64,000 bases of DNA from Liolophura sinensis (Eukaryota > Mollusca > Polyplacophora > Chitonida > Chitonidae). The stretch's first letter is position 1. Every line of letters begins with the position of its first letter. Of the stretch, positions 10,151-22,451 are shown in pieces. The notes under the pieces were generated by a model. That model saw nothing but the letters and a program-made list of their open reading frames with translations. It had not been told where the DNA came from and did no database searches. The position numbers and the translations under genes are program-made. The DNA is taken from positions 79,583,084 to 79,647,083 of the forward strand of contig NC_088300.1 of NCBI RefSeq assembly GCF_032854445.1. The letters are read 5' to 3'.

Positions 10151-11841
10151 ATAGACAGGAGCACACCAACCTTTACTAAGTACGCCTGAGGCGCTTCGCT
10201 CTAAAATTTCAACTCTTCCACATTTACCGTTCTAAAAGCAATAACAATGACTCCATAAAGAGACATTATTTCATAAATTTATAACAATTCTGCACGAGTG
10301 TTTTGGCAAAGCCTTCCATTTCACAGAACAGGGCTACCTATGTATTGAACAAGTCCTTCCTGACACTTTCTGTGCCTGTTTGATATCAGGAAGTAGTACC
10401 TACTATGGAAACTTCCCCATTTTCATGCCATTGTTGGGAATTTGTAGTGTGAGGAATAGCCTTCATTCTTTAATGTTCTAAAACTGCATTTATTGGGCCA
10501 ATTGTGTGGAAGGGCTATGGTAATGCTCGAGAGCAATCTTACTTACAGAACAGAAAGGTAACAACTACCAATTATTTTATTTTCTATCTCATTTGAAGCC
10601 ATTCCAGAACTCAAGCATATAACACTTCTCTCATAAAGCCACATCCCAATCCACCGGGGTTTTCCGCATTGGCACATATCATGCTTGCGCATAGGGATGC
10701 CATTCCTTTAACACATATATATATAATCCACTGGGAGATGGCTCAGTGCATGTGACATCACTGGTCACGTCCTGATTGGATACATCAAGATCTACGCTTT
10801 ATTTGACTTGGATAGTGTGTAACACTGACAGTTGGGTTGTAATCAAACATTCAAGTACATACACACAGTCCTTAGCGCATGGAGGGCCATTTCACTGGTT
10901 ACGTGTGACCATTTGCCAGCTATCACATTGTCATCGCTGCTCTGGTTTTACTCTCTGTGCTGTAGGTCTTTAATTATATTGCGATTGCAGGTTAAATGAG
11001 ATGACAACGCATCATTTAGAGTAATTCTAGACCAGTGACGTCTAATAAACTGCAATTAACATCACTGAATATTTCCGACCTAATTCTGCTTAAGGCATAC
11101 TTTTAGGGAACAGTTAGAGGACAGAGGTAAACTGACAAGAGCCGTATTTCACCAATTACGTGTGACCATTTACCATCTATCACGCTGCCATCGATGCTCT
11201 GGTTTTACTCTCTATGTTGTACGTCTTTAATTATATGGCATCTTGCAAACAGGATGATAGCATCATACATGGATAGCATCATAAAAAGCATATTGTAAAC
11301 TGTTTATCTCAGATGACGCCAGCAGGCTTGTGCGCTGGTCTTGTTTGTGTTATGGCGCCAACCGAGAGGTTGTTACATCTACAGAACCGATGTACAGGTT
11401 TAACCCAGCGTGATTAGCCGTGGTTTCTTCCTGTTGGCCGCGAAGGTGAGAAGATGAACAGACGCCGATATTTCCATCAATGGTTCCTTTACTGATGGCT
11501 GGCTGTTGATCAGCACCGGGAACTCTCAATGTACATACAAGCCAGGCCGAAAAGACGCTTTCAACTACATATTAAAGCGTACTTCGTTCTTTGACTTTAG
11601 GGCACGCAACTCAAGAGAGAGTGGTATTTAAAGAACTGACAACAAACAACGCACCGAGCGTTTGTATACTTACAAACAGAGCGAGGGATGCACCTAACAT
11701 CATGCAGCTAAAACAATCACACCTTTACAGATAGAACATAGAAGATTGAAATGACACGTAATCCATATATTTTACAATATGTAAAATCTATAAATGCATA
11801 GATTATAGACCTAGTGTATTGTGTGTGACAACATTTTATTA
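10151..11841. other. Intergenic between the duplicated segments
   Basis: Contains an imperfect direct duplication of about 88 bp, 10893-10980 and 11148-11235 (shared ACGTGTGACCATTT and TCTGGTTTTACTCTCT). Otherwise no gene or element was recognised. A 65-codon frame at 10776-10973 has no coding character. Confidence 0.5.
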
Positions 11842-11976
11842 ATTTATGTGTATGTGTCTAACATTTATGTGTATGAGTCTAGCATTTAAACATATGTGTC
11901 TAACGTTTATGTGTATGTGTCTAACATTTATACATATGTGTCTAACATTTATGTGTATGTGTCTAACATTTATGTA
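11842..11976. repeat. Minisatellite, 21-bp unit, 6-7 copies
   Basis: Same unit as at 6383-6493, here with more sequence variants. Its position 3' of the second sulfotransferase copy shows that the array was inside the duplicated segment. Confidence 0.9.
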
Positions 11977-12070
11977 CACCTACAGGTGCTTAAATCCTCT
12001 AATATTTGGTCTTTTGGTTTTGTAGACAACAAGCTGTTACGGTAACATAAATTTGTCTCAGCTTCAGTGA

Positions 12071-14583
12071 CTAAAACCTATCAGGATATTGGTAATGTTT
12101 CACATAGTTCAGAATCTCAATCCCATTGAACAGGTACAGTTTACAATCGTCGAGAGAAATGTTAAAGCTTCGGCTCCACGGATTGCTAGTCACGTGCAAC
12201 TGTGACACTTCTGGCGAGTGGAGACCAGAACAGAACTGCCTCAGTTGTGTGAGGACAGACTTGAACACGCGCACTTCTTGCATAAAGTCCTTCCCTGCCG
12301 CGGTCATCCGATTTTGAAGCTTCTTGGAAAAGAAGTCGTATAACATGTAATCAGCCATGTCTGTCTCCACGTGCTTTTGTCTGAGGCTGGCGGATATGTT
12401 CCCTGTCGGTGGTTTCAGGTTATTTTTGTTCCTGGGGATGTACAGAATGTCTTTAAACTCCAAACACAGATATCTTCTGAGGAGAACCAACGACTCATCC
12501 ATTAATTCCATGATCAGAATCAAGCCAAAATCAGCATCCACCGCCTTCAGAAACGTCTGTATTTTACCTTTGTCACGGACATGCTTCTGCGTAAGCCCAA
12601 GTTCATAAGACATAGAATTGTTCGTGAAAGACCGTAAGTAATTATTGAACACAACATTTGAATAATAATACGGATTCTTCAGATACGTTTTGACTTTTCC
12701 TGGGCCAGGAATTTTGCTTCTGTAATAGTAATAAATAGATGATGCTAGATGACTAAACGGCTGTCTTATAATTGCAATGTAAAACGTGTCCGCCGGAAGT
12801 AGTTTTGTCAATTCTGCTCTGACGTATACGGCATGACTACAGAGAATGTCGAACTGTTTACCGCGAGGAGGAGGAAGTATGTTTCTCCAGTTTGAAGTTT
12901 GCATCGATGTCACCGTCACATCACGTCGAGGAAGTACAAACGTAAGGTTGTTAGCCATTCCGAATCGATACAGAATATTTGTCACACTGCTGCTCCCAGC
13001 TTTGTGAACCTTTATGAATCCAATATGGCGATGTGCTTGACATTTCCTTTCAAAATCTGAGTTGTCCAGTGGATGATTTGTGGCAACACTGTCGACGAGA
13101 GAAGATGACGATAACGTTTGGACAAAGTTTGGGTGTAGTTTTTGGGAGAGCAGCTGGGTACTATGTCTTATGAAGTGCTTAGCCGTGGTTACTGCTTCAC
13201 TATACCACGTTCTGTCCATGATTTGTGTAGTCGTCAACACGAGAATACACGTGCTTAGAGCAAGCACTGCAACGAAGACCTTCAGACGCCTGCAAAAGTC
13301 AGAAGTGCAGAAAACTCATCTCACAAAACCTGTTTTCTCACATTTCAGTACATTTTGGTACAACAAAATTCGATCTACAGAATTGATCACGGGGCCATGC
13401 CAGCCCATGTCCGTAGAGGTTACTGGTCTTTAAATACGATGTGCAAATTACGACAGAAACGGTTCATACAAGGGTAGAAAAACAAAAACCTCACGACGTG
13501 TAAAAAAATTTACTTGTAAATGAAAACTATAGCTACACCTGTGTGGTATATACGCTGATCATTTTCAACCGAAAAGGCTCCGCATACACGAGAGCATTAG
13601 ATCCAACTCAATTCAATTCAACTCAGTTGGCTGTACAGAGTTGGTCCCAGTCTCAGATGACCATACGACTTTGGATTGATCCGGCATACACGTAACGACT
13701 GGATTACTACTCCAGGTAAGTATTTTATTTAAGTCCAGCATACTCGAGAGCTTAAGTTCTAACTCGACTGTTATGTAAACAACTGCCGTCAGTTTCTAAA
13801 TTTAGCTTGCCACTGTTTACATATGCTGAGTTCAGGGCCTGCTGTCTGCCTCTGTCTTAGAATGTTCCAGAATACGCTCAGTTCGGGGCCTGTTTGTTTA
13901 CAACAAGTGTTCAGGAATTTTCTTATTCTAGAAAATTCCACCAGTCTATATAAGATCTATGAAAGCAGGTCAAAAGAGGAGAAAGGAGAATTATTGAGAG
14001 TTTTGGATGCTTTCACTGTGTGTTACCTTAGTAGACCTTTTGTGCTGAATTTTGGTGTCTTTATAGCCTCTGGCTTTGTTATATCATATCTTCACCGAGC
14101 ACTTGTTCAGTCTGAACTTGTATATTTAAATTGTGTTCTTGTGTACACAGTGCTTATTAGTAAACGGACCCTGTCTGTGGAATTTTGTGTATATTTCGTC
14201 ATACACTCAGTTATACCGTGGATTTTCCCTCTTGTGAATATTGCCTCATTTTTAAGCATTGTGGAGTATACGCGTCCGTTTGGACTTGACACCGTTGTAC
14301 ATGTAAGTGCTTTAGTATTTGTATAGATACTGCTATCCTTTCTTGTTAAACTTAAGTACTTTAGTATTTGTAAAAGTCTTGTTATCTGTTCTTGTTAAAC
14401 CTAATAAATTGTTGTAAAATAAAATCTGCTGGCTTTGGTTACTTTTTAACCAACAAGCCATCTCTTTATAATACAGACAGTTTGGGTCGTAACACAACTC
14501 ATCTCGAATGTTGTGCCGAGTCTCAAGCTTTCGCGTATGCAGAATAATGACACATACCTGTGACAGTTACGAGAGTTTCCCAT
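12071..14583 (-). CDS. Galactose-3-O-sulfotransferase-like, copy 2 (two exons)
   Basis: The model is exon 1 at 14583-14558 (26 nt, MGNSRNCH plus a split Arg; donor CACAG/GTATG), an intron of 1268 bp, and exon 2 at 13289-12071, giving 414 residues. Splice phases equal those of copy 1. The PAPS-loop motif IKVHKAGSSS, NILYRFG, the IAIIRQPFSHL region and the signal anchor are all intact. Exon 2 is almost identical to copy 1 apart from two places: a few residues near the anchor (RTWYSEA against KTWYTGA), and a patch at about residues 190-250 that includes a one-residue length change. The intron is about 860 bp longer than in copy 1 because of an insertion (13769-14455). Both copies look functional by sequence. 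Expression and substrate cannot be judged. Confidence 0.92.
13769..14455 (+). mobile_element. Insertion in the copy-2 intron, possible solo LTR
   Basis: Absent from the copy-1 intron. It begins near TGTTATGTAAACAACTG and ends near TTTTTAACCAACA. Inside are a TATA-box-like TATATAAG (13947-13954) and, about 450 bp on, AATAAA (14403-14408) before an A-rich stretch. This order of promoter and polyadenylation signal is that of a retroelement LTR. I found no target-site duplication, so the ends and class are uncertain. A 167-codon frame at 13823-14326 with an ATG lies inside it; it has no recognised domain and is not called a gene. Confidence 0.35.
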
Positions 14584-15145
14584 CTTGTCATTCACAGCGC
14601 GTAGTTCTTGGCGTATATATTTTAACACCATTGACAGTGTCCAGTTTCAGCATTAATGTTATGTAGCACTGCTCTAGTTATAGTTACATGGGTGTACGAC
14701 AAGATGATAAACGGTGAAGAACCGCCTTGCTTGATCTGGCAACAGTGCTCTTTTTCATGTTCTACACTTCAGTGTTCGATGAATGCGTTGTAAACCTACT
14801 CAGAGTGTTGTATAGTAACTCTATACTTTCTTGAGGGCGGTTAAGAATCTGCCATCTCCCTGACCTAAACTCCCAAACACCTAATAGATCTGGTTTGGAC
14901 GAACGCATGACCCCATGACAGTACATTACATTTCTTTTCATGGTCGATGGAGAGTTTACAGGGCCTGGCGTCCAGTATGACGGATATGGATACGTGTAAT
15001 AATAAGGGGACAGCCCTGAATGTTGTGGTATACCTGCTGGAAGACACGGGTCAGAGACAGCGACAAGTATATATCATTAATTCTTCCGATGTACTAAACT
15101 TGTCACAGATCTCTGTTCACGTGAAGCTATAGGTATTTCGTGAGC
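14584..15145. other. 5' flank of sulfotransferase copy 2
   Basis: Patchy similarity to 8239-8800. No promoter motif or separate gene was recognised. Confidence 0.4.
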
Positions 15146-16612
15146 GTCAAAAGACTTAGCTTTGCCCATAAGTAGACAGCAGACCTAACTTTGCCTGTGT
15201 GTGACAGGTCAGTAAAGACAGCAGACTTAACTTTGCCTGTATGTGACAGGTCAATAAAGACAGCAGACTTAACTTTGTCTGTATGTGACAGGTCAGTAAA
15301 GACAGCAGACTTGACTTTGCCTGTATGTGACAGGCCAGTAAATACAGCAGACTTAACTTTGTCTGTATGTGACAGGCCAGTAAGGACAGCAGGCTTAACT
15401 TAGTCTGTATGTGACAGGTCAGTAAATACAGCAGGCTTAACTTTGTCTGTATGTGACAGGTCAGTAAAGACAGCAGACTTGACTTTGCCTGTATGTGACA
15501 GGCCAGTAAATACAGCAGACTTAACTTTGTCTGTATGTGACAGGCCAGTAAAGACAGCAGGCTTAACTTAGTCTGTATGTGACAGGTCAGTAAATACAGC
15601 AGGCTTAACTTTGTCTGTATGTGACAGGCCAGTAAATACAGCAGGCTTAACTTTGTCTGTATGTGACAGGTCAGTAAAGATAGCAGACTTAACTTTGTCT
15701 GTATGTGACAGGCCAGTAAAGACAGCAGACTTAACTTTGTCTGTATGTAACAGGCCAGTAAAGACAGCAGGCTTAACTTAGTCTGTATGTGACAGGTCAG
15801 TAAATACAGCAGGCTTAACTTTGTCTGTATATAACAGGCCAGTAAGGACAGCAGACTTAACTTTGCCTGTATGTGACAGGTCAATAAAGACAGCAGACTT
15901 AACTTTGTCTGTATGTGACAGGTCAGTAAAGACAGCAGACTTGACTTTGCCTGTATGTGACAGGCCAGTAAATACAGCAGACTTAACTTTGTCTGTATAT
16001 AACAGGCCAGTAAGGACAGCAGACTTAACTTTGTCTGTATGTGACAGGCCAGTAAAGACAGCAGGCTTAACTTAGTCTGTATGTGACAGGTCAGTAAATA
16101 CAGCAGGCTTAACTTTGTCTGTATGTGACAGGCCAGTAAAGACAGCAGGCTTAACTTTGTCTGTATGTGACAGGCCAGTAAAGACAACAGACTTAACTTT
16201 GTCTGTATGCAACAGGCCAGTAAATACAGCAGGCTTAACTTTGTCTGTATATAACAGGCCAGTAAGGACAGCAGACTTAACTTTGTCTGTATGTAACAGG
16301 CCAGTAAAGACAGCAGACTTAACTTTGTCTGTATGTGAGCGGCCAGTAAAGACAGCAGACTTAACTTTGTCTGTATGTAACAGGCCAGTAAAGACAGCAG
16401 ACTTAACTTTGTCTGTATGTGACAGGTCAGTAAATACAGCAGGCTTAACTTTGTCTGTATGTGACAGGTCAGTAAATACAGCAGACTTAACTTTGTCTGT
16501 ATGTGACAGGCCAGTAAATACAGCAGGCTTAACTTTGTCTGTATGTGACAGGTCAGTAAATACAGCAGACTTAACTTTGTCTGTATGTGACAGGTCAGTA
16601 AATACAGCAGGT
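15146..16612. repeat. Minisatellite, 42-bp unit, about 35 copies
   Basis: The unit is of the type GTCTGTATGTGACAGGTCAG then TAAAGACAGCAGACTTAACTTT. Because 42 is a multiple of three, the minus strand stays open for 491 codons (a 14-residue repeat containing LLTCHIQTKLSLL), and plus-strand frames of 70-212 codons also appear. Variants (CC or TC in the GACAGG core; AAATACAG or AAAGACAG) occur in recurring blocks, suggesting duplication of multi-unit segments. The longer open frames are by-products, not genes. Confidence 0.95.
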
Positions 16613-16906
16613 ATGACTCGATTCGGGACATATCACAGCAGCTTTCACTCAGTAAGATGCAGATTCACATTTATTCCAACGCAACTTTATGTAGATGATA
16701 GCAACTCCAATTTTCGGAAATACTCCAGCTTATTTATTTATATAGCAATTTAATTCAATGTGTTCTATAACTGCTCAGATTCACTGCTGCATTTGGATTT
16801 TTACCATTAAATTATTGTTTTCCATTAGTCCTCAAGCATGTATTGTATCATTGTATATTGTGTTCTATAGTCATGTCAGTGTAAAAATTTTACCGCTGAA
16901 TTAAAA
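16613..16906. other. AT-rich spacer between opposed minisatellites
   Basis: Separates the plus-oriented 42-bp array from its inverted counterpart. No feature was recognised. Confidence 0.4.
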
Positions 16907-17117
16907 GAAGTCTGCTGTATTTACTGACCTGTCACATACATGCAAAGTTATGTCTTGTGTCTTCACTGACCTGTCACGTACATGCAAAGTTAAGTCTGCT
17001 GTCTTTACTGACCTGTCACATACAGAAAAGTTAAGTCTGCTGTCTTTACTGACCTGTCACATGCAGACAAAGTTAACTCCGCTGTCTTTACTGACTTGTC
17101 ACATACAGGCAAAGTAA
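16907..17117. repeat. Inverted block of the 42-bp minisatellite, about 5 copies
   Basis: The units read CTTTACTGACCTGTCACATA and AGTTAAGTCTGCTG, the reverse complement of the array at 15146-16612. The block directly abuts the plus-strand integrase fragment, so a rearrangement breakpoint probably lies near 17117. Confidence 0.9.
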
Positions 17118-18325
17118 GTCTATTGGTTCAACTTTTAGCTGCCTTCATATGGATATTCTTGGACCTATACACAAATCTAAAGATGGTCATTCATATATTT
17201 TGTATATATATTCATATATATTGCCAGGGCATTATATTCAGAAATAATATGTCGATATGGTGCTCCGAGAGAGCTACCTTCTGACAGAGGACAAAACTTC
17301 CTGTCATATTTGGTAACAGTGTTGTACGGATTGTTTCAAATTACAAGATTGAAAACGAGCAGTTACCACCCTCAAACAAACGCTGCATGTGAAAGGATGA
17401 ACGATACTATCCTTCAGACTCTCAGAGCTTACTGTAATCCAAACCAATCAAACTGGAATGAAGTTTTACCAGCAGTAATGGTGGCATACAGAATGACTCC
17501 TGCAACAGAGCCAACTGGATACAGCCCTTTTGAACTTGTTTATGGCCATCAACCAACTCTACCTATAGACACTTCATTACTTCCATCTCCGAATACTGGT
17601 AAAGAAGTAAATGCTCATTTAGAAAAACTAAAAAGAAACTTAGAAATCTGTAGATCAATAACACATGACAGTATCGAACAGGCTCAAAAGAAGTACAGTA
17701 GACAACACGATAAATAAGCTTCAAAGCCAAAGTTTAAAGAAAATGACAAAGTGTGGTTCTACTCTGTGAAAAAGCAGCCAGGGTTATCACTCAAACTGTG
17801 CAGAAAATGGCTTGGACCTTATTACATTTGTATCTGTTATAACTATACATACAAGCTAAGGAAAGCAGAGAGCCACGATTTAGTGAGATCTGTAGTCCAT
17901 GTAAACAGACTAAAGCCTTAAATAGATCCAAAACAACGACCAACCAACTCACCAGATAATGAGGATGACTCTCAAGAACAAAACCCTGAAGACTTACAAG
18001 ATAAGACATATGAAAAAAAAACCTAAGTTCACAAACAAAACAAATAGACAATTCCAAATTGCATAATGACAGAAACAAAAATATACCTAGCCCAGGACAA
18101 TCAAATGAGCAAAGTGGATCTTTGTCTAGTAGAAAGATAAAATCTCACGAAATAACAAAAATTTTGGCATCTAAAAAGCAAAACGGAGTGTTATGGTGTA
18201 AAGTGCTCTTTACATCAGGAAAGCCACAAGCATGGATTAGGGAAAACTTACTTCCTGATCAGAGTGTTAGAAAGTTTCTTGCGACCAAAACCCAAAAACG
18301 TCACACAAGAAAACGAAGAAATTAA
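17118..18325 (+). pseudogene. Ty3/gypsy integrase core and chromodomain-like tail (broken)
   Basis: A plus-strand frame starts with the first catalytic aspartate motif HMDILGP at about 17145. A deletion of roughly 40 codons follows near 17200-17228. Then come the second aspartate region (PSDRGQNF), SSYHPQTN, and the glutamate in CERMN; the longest open frame is 17310-17717. A TAA interrupts at 17713. The C-terminal part continues (KVWFY to HVNRLKP, about 17745-17920). A frame at 18059-18325 resembles a chromodomain (KILASK to WIRENLLPDQSVRKF), as in chromovirus-type integrases. Upstream pol domains are missing on this strand and lie on the opposite strand at 19828-22230. Inactive by its stops and deletion. 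Confidence 0.85.
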
Positions 18326-19827
18326 CATGTCCGTATTATTACATTAGGAAGTTTATTTTTGCTTATGCTTTTACAATGAATATTATGAAAACTTGTCACA
18401 ATGTTTCAAATTTAAAAATATACATATTGCCTGGTATTCATACAAACCAACAAATGAAAGACTTTTGAGACAATCTATTGTTTCAAGGCTGCTCACTTTC
18501 ATCCATTAGATAAACATCAGTTCTCTTTGGCCTGATCAACCATTGGAAACTGTATGTTCAAAACACTAAACATGATAAATGTACGCTTGTACAAACCAGT
18601 TAAACCATGCAAAATGTACTGAAATACTGAAATGTTATCACAATGGCATACAATATACTAGAATAGTATACCTCTGAAAGTTGCTCTTGTTGTACAGCAG
18701 CAGAACAGATTTCCTAATGCTGTTGTTGCAGTAAACCATTCAGCAAGCAGCTACATGCTATTTATAGTTTTATTGATATGCATCTGATATTTTGTACGTT
18801 TATCTTTAGAAATGGATGGCACCTCTAAAGGATCACACTCACCCATTTACTACTGTATTATTTTGTTCTTAAATGTTAATTGTAATCTGACAAATATCGT
18901 TTATTTCAGAAAAATCTATGGTATTAGTGATAAATCTTGACTTTACTGTGCAGAAATTTAATAATGTTTGACACATTTAATTAATGTCAAAATACTTTGA
19001 TTTAAATGTTCCATATAACTTTTCATGATTTACCAATTAAATGCATGTATACTTTACAATGAATATAGTCATATGTTTGAAAGGTGATATATACTATACA
19101 GTATAAGAGCAGAACTTAACATATCCTTACTGCACATGTTTATTATTGGTATTTTAAGGATTCTATGTTTAACATACCTGTTTTGCCAAACAATAATCTA
19201 GTCAAATACGACGAGCATCTCTCCAGATGGAGAGGAGGCATATATGACCAGCCATATACTGATGATCATAATAATTCATGCACACTACTAGTAAACCAGT
19301 TACAGACAAGCTGGGTACACAATGTAATGGTGAAGTGTAATATACATGTAAAATAGTTATAATAGACATGTGAGATACGAATAGATAAATCAAGCTATAG
19401 ACTGGGCAGTCAACTGTGTCCAGCTTGTTAACATGTATAGTTAAGTAGATTAAGTGTGGGGATTAACTTTCCACATGTGCATTTGACTAATCAGTCAGTG
19501 TTTGTGATTAAAGAACAAGTTTATACCTGAAACCAGCAACAGTTACTAATAGTTAAGTAAACAAACAATTGTAAATATAAATATGGTTGTTTCTCAAGTG
19601 GAGAGGGGAAGGAAAAAGGGATTAGGGGTTGACCTGTAAGGACCTCAGAGCCTGGTCACACTCCCATGGTGTTATGTATAATAAATGCCTGTTGTTAACT
19701 GAGAATGCCTTGGAGAGTGTTCCTATCTACGTTAGACATGGAATGAAGATAAATGACGGTGACCATCCCGGTCGCAATTTTACTTAAGACGCTAACTCGG
19801 TCTTAGTATACTACGGATGTTAAACTC
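18326..19827. other. Non-coding stretch, probably 3' part of the retroelement
   Basis: Follows the integrase end. It has no gene-like frame. A TATAATAAAT motif at about 19677-19686 contains AATAAA (19680-19685) and could belong to a degraded LTR, but no paired LTR was found. The right edge at 19827 is where the minus-strand pol begins. Confidence 0.35.
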
Positions 19828-22230
19828 TTAGGTAAAGGTCTGAAAGGGTGCCTTCTTTTGATGATAATATCTCTTAGATGATTGACAAATTTCACATGAT
19901 TTTACATAGTATTCGATGTCGGATATCATTTTTGGCCAATAGTATCTTAAAGAAATTGCACGCTGTGTTCTGCCCAGTCCTTGATGATCTAAACTATCAT
20001 GATATGGTTTCAGAATTTTATATTTCATTGAAAAAGATATACATAATTGTTTGACCTCTTTTTCTGCTTTAGGTTCGCAAAGAAATTTTATGTATTGCAA
20101 GAGCACCAGATCCTGCCTTTGTAATGTTCTAAGATCATCTACAGAAACTGTGGAAACTCCCTGAAGTGCTACTAAATGTTGCACTTGTATGTAAGGTTCT
20201 TCTGCTGTCTTAGGGGGTAGAGTTGCTGCAGACATTATTAAATTGCCATTATTTATTTCATTGGCATTATGGCCATCACTTGGAGAGAACATATATGGTC
20301 GACGGGATAGAGCATCTCCATTGCTATGTTTCTTTCCAGGTTAATGACCAACAGCAAAATGGTATTGTTTTAGGAACATTGCACCATCTTTCAGTGCGGC
20401 CGGTTTTACATTTCATACTTTGGAGGCTAGTCAAAGCACTATGATCCGTTATTACTTGGAATTTACTGTTTGCAAGATAAACATTGTGTTGTCTGATGCC
20501 TTTGATGATATTCACGTTATTCTGTTATACTCCAGTTTTTCTCATTATTTCGTACTGCTCTGCCACCTTATGCTATTACAACTTCTTTATTTTCATTGTT
20601 CCTTTATCCTAAAATATATCCTGTGGAGAATGATGAGGTATCTGAATATAAAATAAATTCTTTTGTGAAATCTGGAAAATGTAAAATGGGAGGAGGTTGG
20701 AGTACATCTTTCAGCTGCTTAAAAGCTTTTTCACAGTCTTTTGTCCAATCAAAGACTTTGTCTTTCTTCATCAGCTGACTCAAAGGATGTGTTATTTTTG
20801 CATAATCTTCACAAATCTTCTATAATAGTTAAACAAACCTAGAAATGATTTCACATCTGTAGCATTCGTAGGTACAGGAATTGTTTGTACAGCTTCAGTC
20901 TTACTACAGTCAACTGAAGTGCCATTTTTTGAAATTACATGTCCTAAATAATTTACTTTTTCAGAACCAAAATGGCATTTAGAAGGTTTTAATTTTGAAT
21001 TATTTTTCTCATTCTGTGAAACACAGATGATAAATGCTTAAGGTGAGATTGAAAACATTTGCTGAATATTAAAATGTCATCAACATATACAAGTGCATAC
21101 TTCCAAGCCATATCTCTTATGGTTTCTGTCATTATCATTTGAAAAGAAGCAGGTACATTTGTCAATCCAAATGGTAATTTCATAAACTGATAGACGCCTT
21201 TGTGAGATACAAAACCTGTCTTGTGCTTTATTTCTTCATCTAAATCTATTTGCCAATAACCGGAAAATAAATCAAGCGTGGAAAAGATTTGTGCCCTGGA
21301 TTCACCAATAGCATCAAAACATTCCTCAAATCTTGGTAACGGGAAATAAACGGGTTTAGTTATGGCATTTAGTTCCCTGAAGTCTACACAGAACCTTAAA
21401 TCACCTGTTTTCTTTTTCACTAATATTACAAGAGATAACCATTCAGAAACTGAAAATTATATTACTTTATTTTTTAACATTTCATCAGTTTGTTTTGAAA
21501 TTTCTTTTTTCATCTTAGGAGACGCCCTATAAAATCTCTGCCTAACAGGAGTTGCATCACATGTATCTATTCTATGTTTATAGCTCTTTGTATTACATGC
21601 AGATAATTTCGATAAGTCTTTGGCAAAAATGTCCCTATCTTCACCAAGCAATGCTAATAACTTTTTTGTGATTCATTTAGATCGGAATTAGTGAGGTCGA
21701 CACCCAGTTCCTTTGCAAGTTCTATGTACTTTTTGATATTGTGACCGTTGACCTCCTGAATTACAGAAATAAAATTCTGTTCTGCTTTATCGTCTTTCAT
21801 ATCAACGTAATGAAGAATATCTGCTTCTTCAAGAAAACTGAATCGACCAAGAATTTGTCTATCTTTCAACTCTATTTCTGAATTTGTAGGGTTTAATAAT
21901 TTATAACAAGACACTTTGTTATTAAACTCCAACAAACGCCTTGCTCCAGAAAGTTTACAATAACCAGGTAAAGCCAGGCTTGGTTCTCCTATACCATCTA
22001 CAACTCCTGAAGTAAGTACCTTACACCTTACAGGAATGATAACTTAATGTCTAGCCGGAAGTGTTATATTTCCTATTGTCCTAACTAAAAGAGATCTGCT
22101 ATTGCCATCAGCAGTGAGCCCAACCTCAACCATACCTTACTTTAAAATTATTGATCCTCTGCTATATCTATGTTAGCTTTCTGCTCATTTAATAATCAGT
22201 ACCTAAAATAACATCTTTTGTTAATCTTTC
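19828..22230 (-). pseudogene. Ty3/gypsy protease-RT-RNase H-integrase zinc finger (broken)
   Basis: Reading leftward from 22230: the end of a retropepsin (VILGTDY followed by a frameshift, about 22190-22215); a pre-RT linker (21935-21457); reverse transcriptase (21420-20600) with FCVDFRELN, LDLFSGYWQI, KLPFGLTN and the catalytic YVDD; RNase H remnants (about 20515-20330, VITDHSALTSL); and the integrase HHCC zinc finger (about 20030-19850, HDSLDHQG to CEICQSSK). The frame breaks several times by stops and shifts. It ends abruptly at 19828, just where the integrase core should follow. No gag or 5' LTR is found to the right, where the 125-bp satellite starts. Confidence 0.9.
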
Positions 22231-22451
22231 AGCAAGGGGAAAAAAATTGTTAAAAAAATTTTGTTAAAAAAAAATCACAAAATGGGTAAACTTTTGTGTT
22301 CCGTTGGAATACATCCATGCCTTTAAAAATTATCCGCTTTGTGAAATTCAATAATACAGAGATAAAATACGGCAATATGTGGCATTAGTGTTATGGTCTT
22401 CAAAGAGAACTTACAATTTCTGAAGTGTCCAAGCAGAGTCAACAACAAATT

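Noticed and set aside
13823-14326. 167-codon plus-strand frame with an ATG
   Set aside because: Lies within an insertion in a sulfotransferase intron, with no recognisable domain and composition like the surrounding AT-rich sequence.
15156-16631. 491-codon minus-strand open frame
   Set aside because: It consists of a 14-residue repeat produced by the 42-bp minisatellite. Frames in other registers and on the other strand are open for the same reason, and there is no non-repeat domain.
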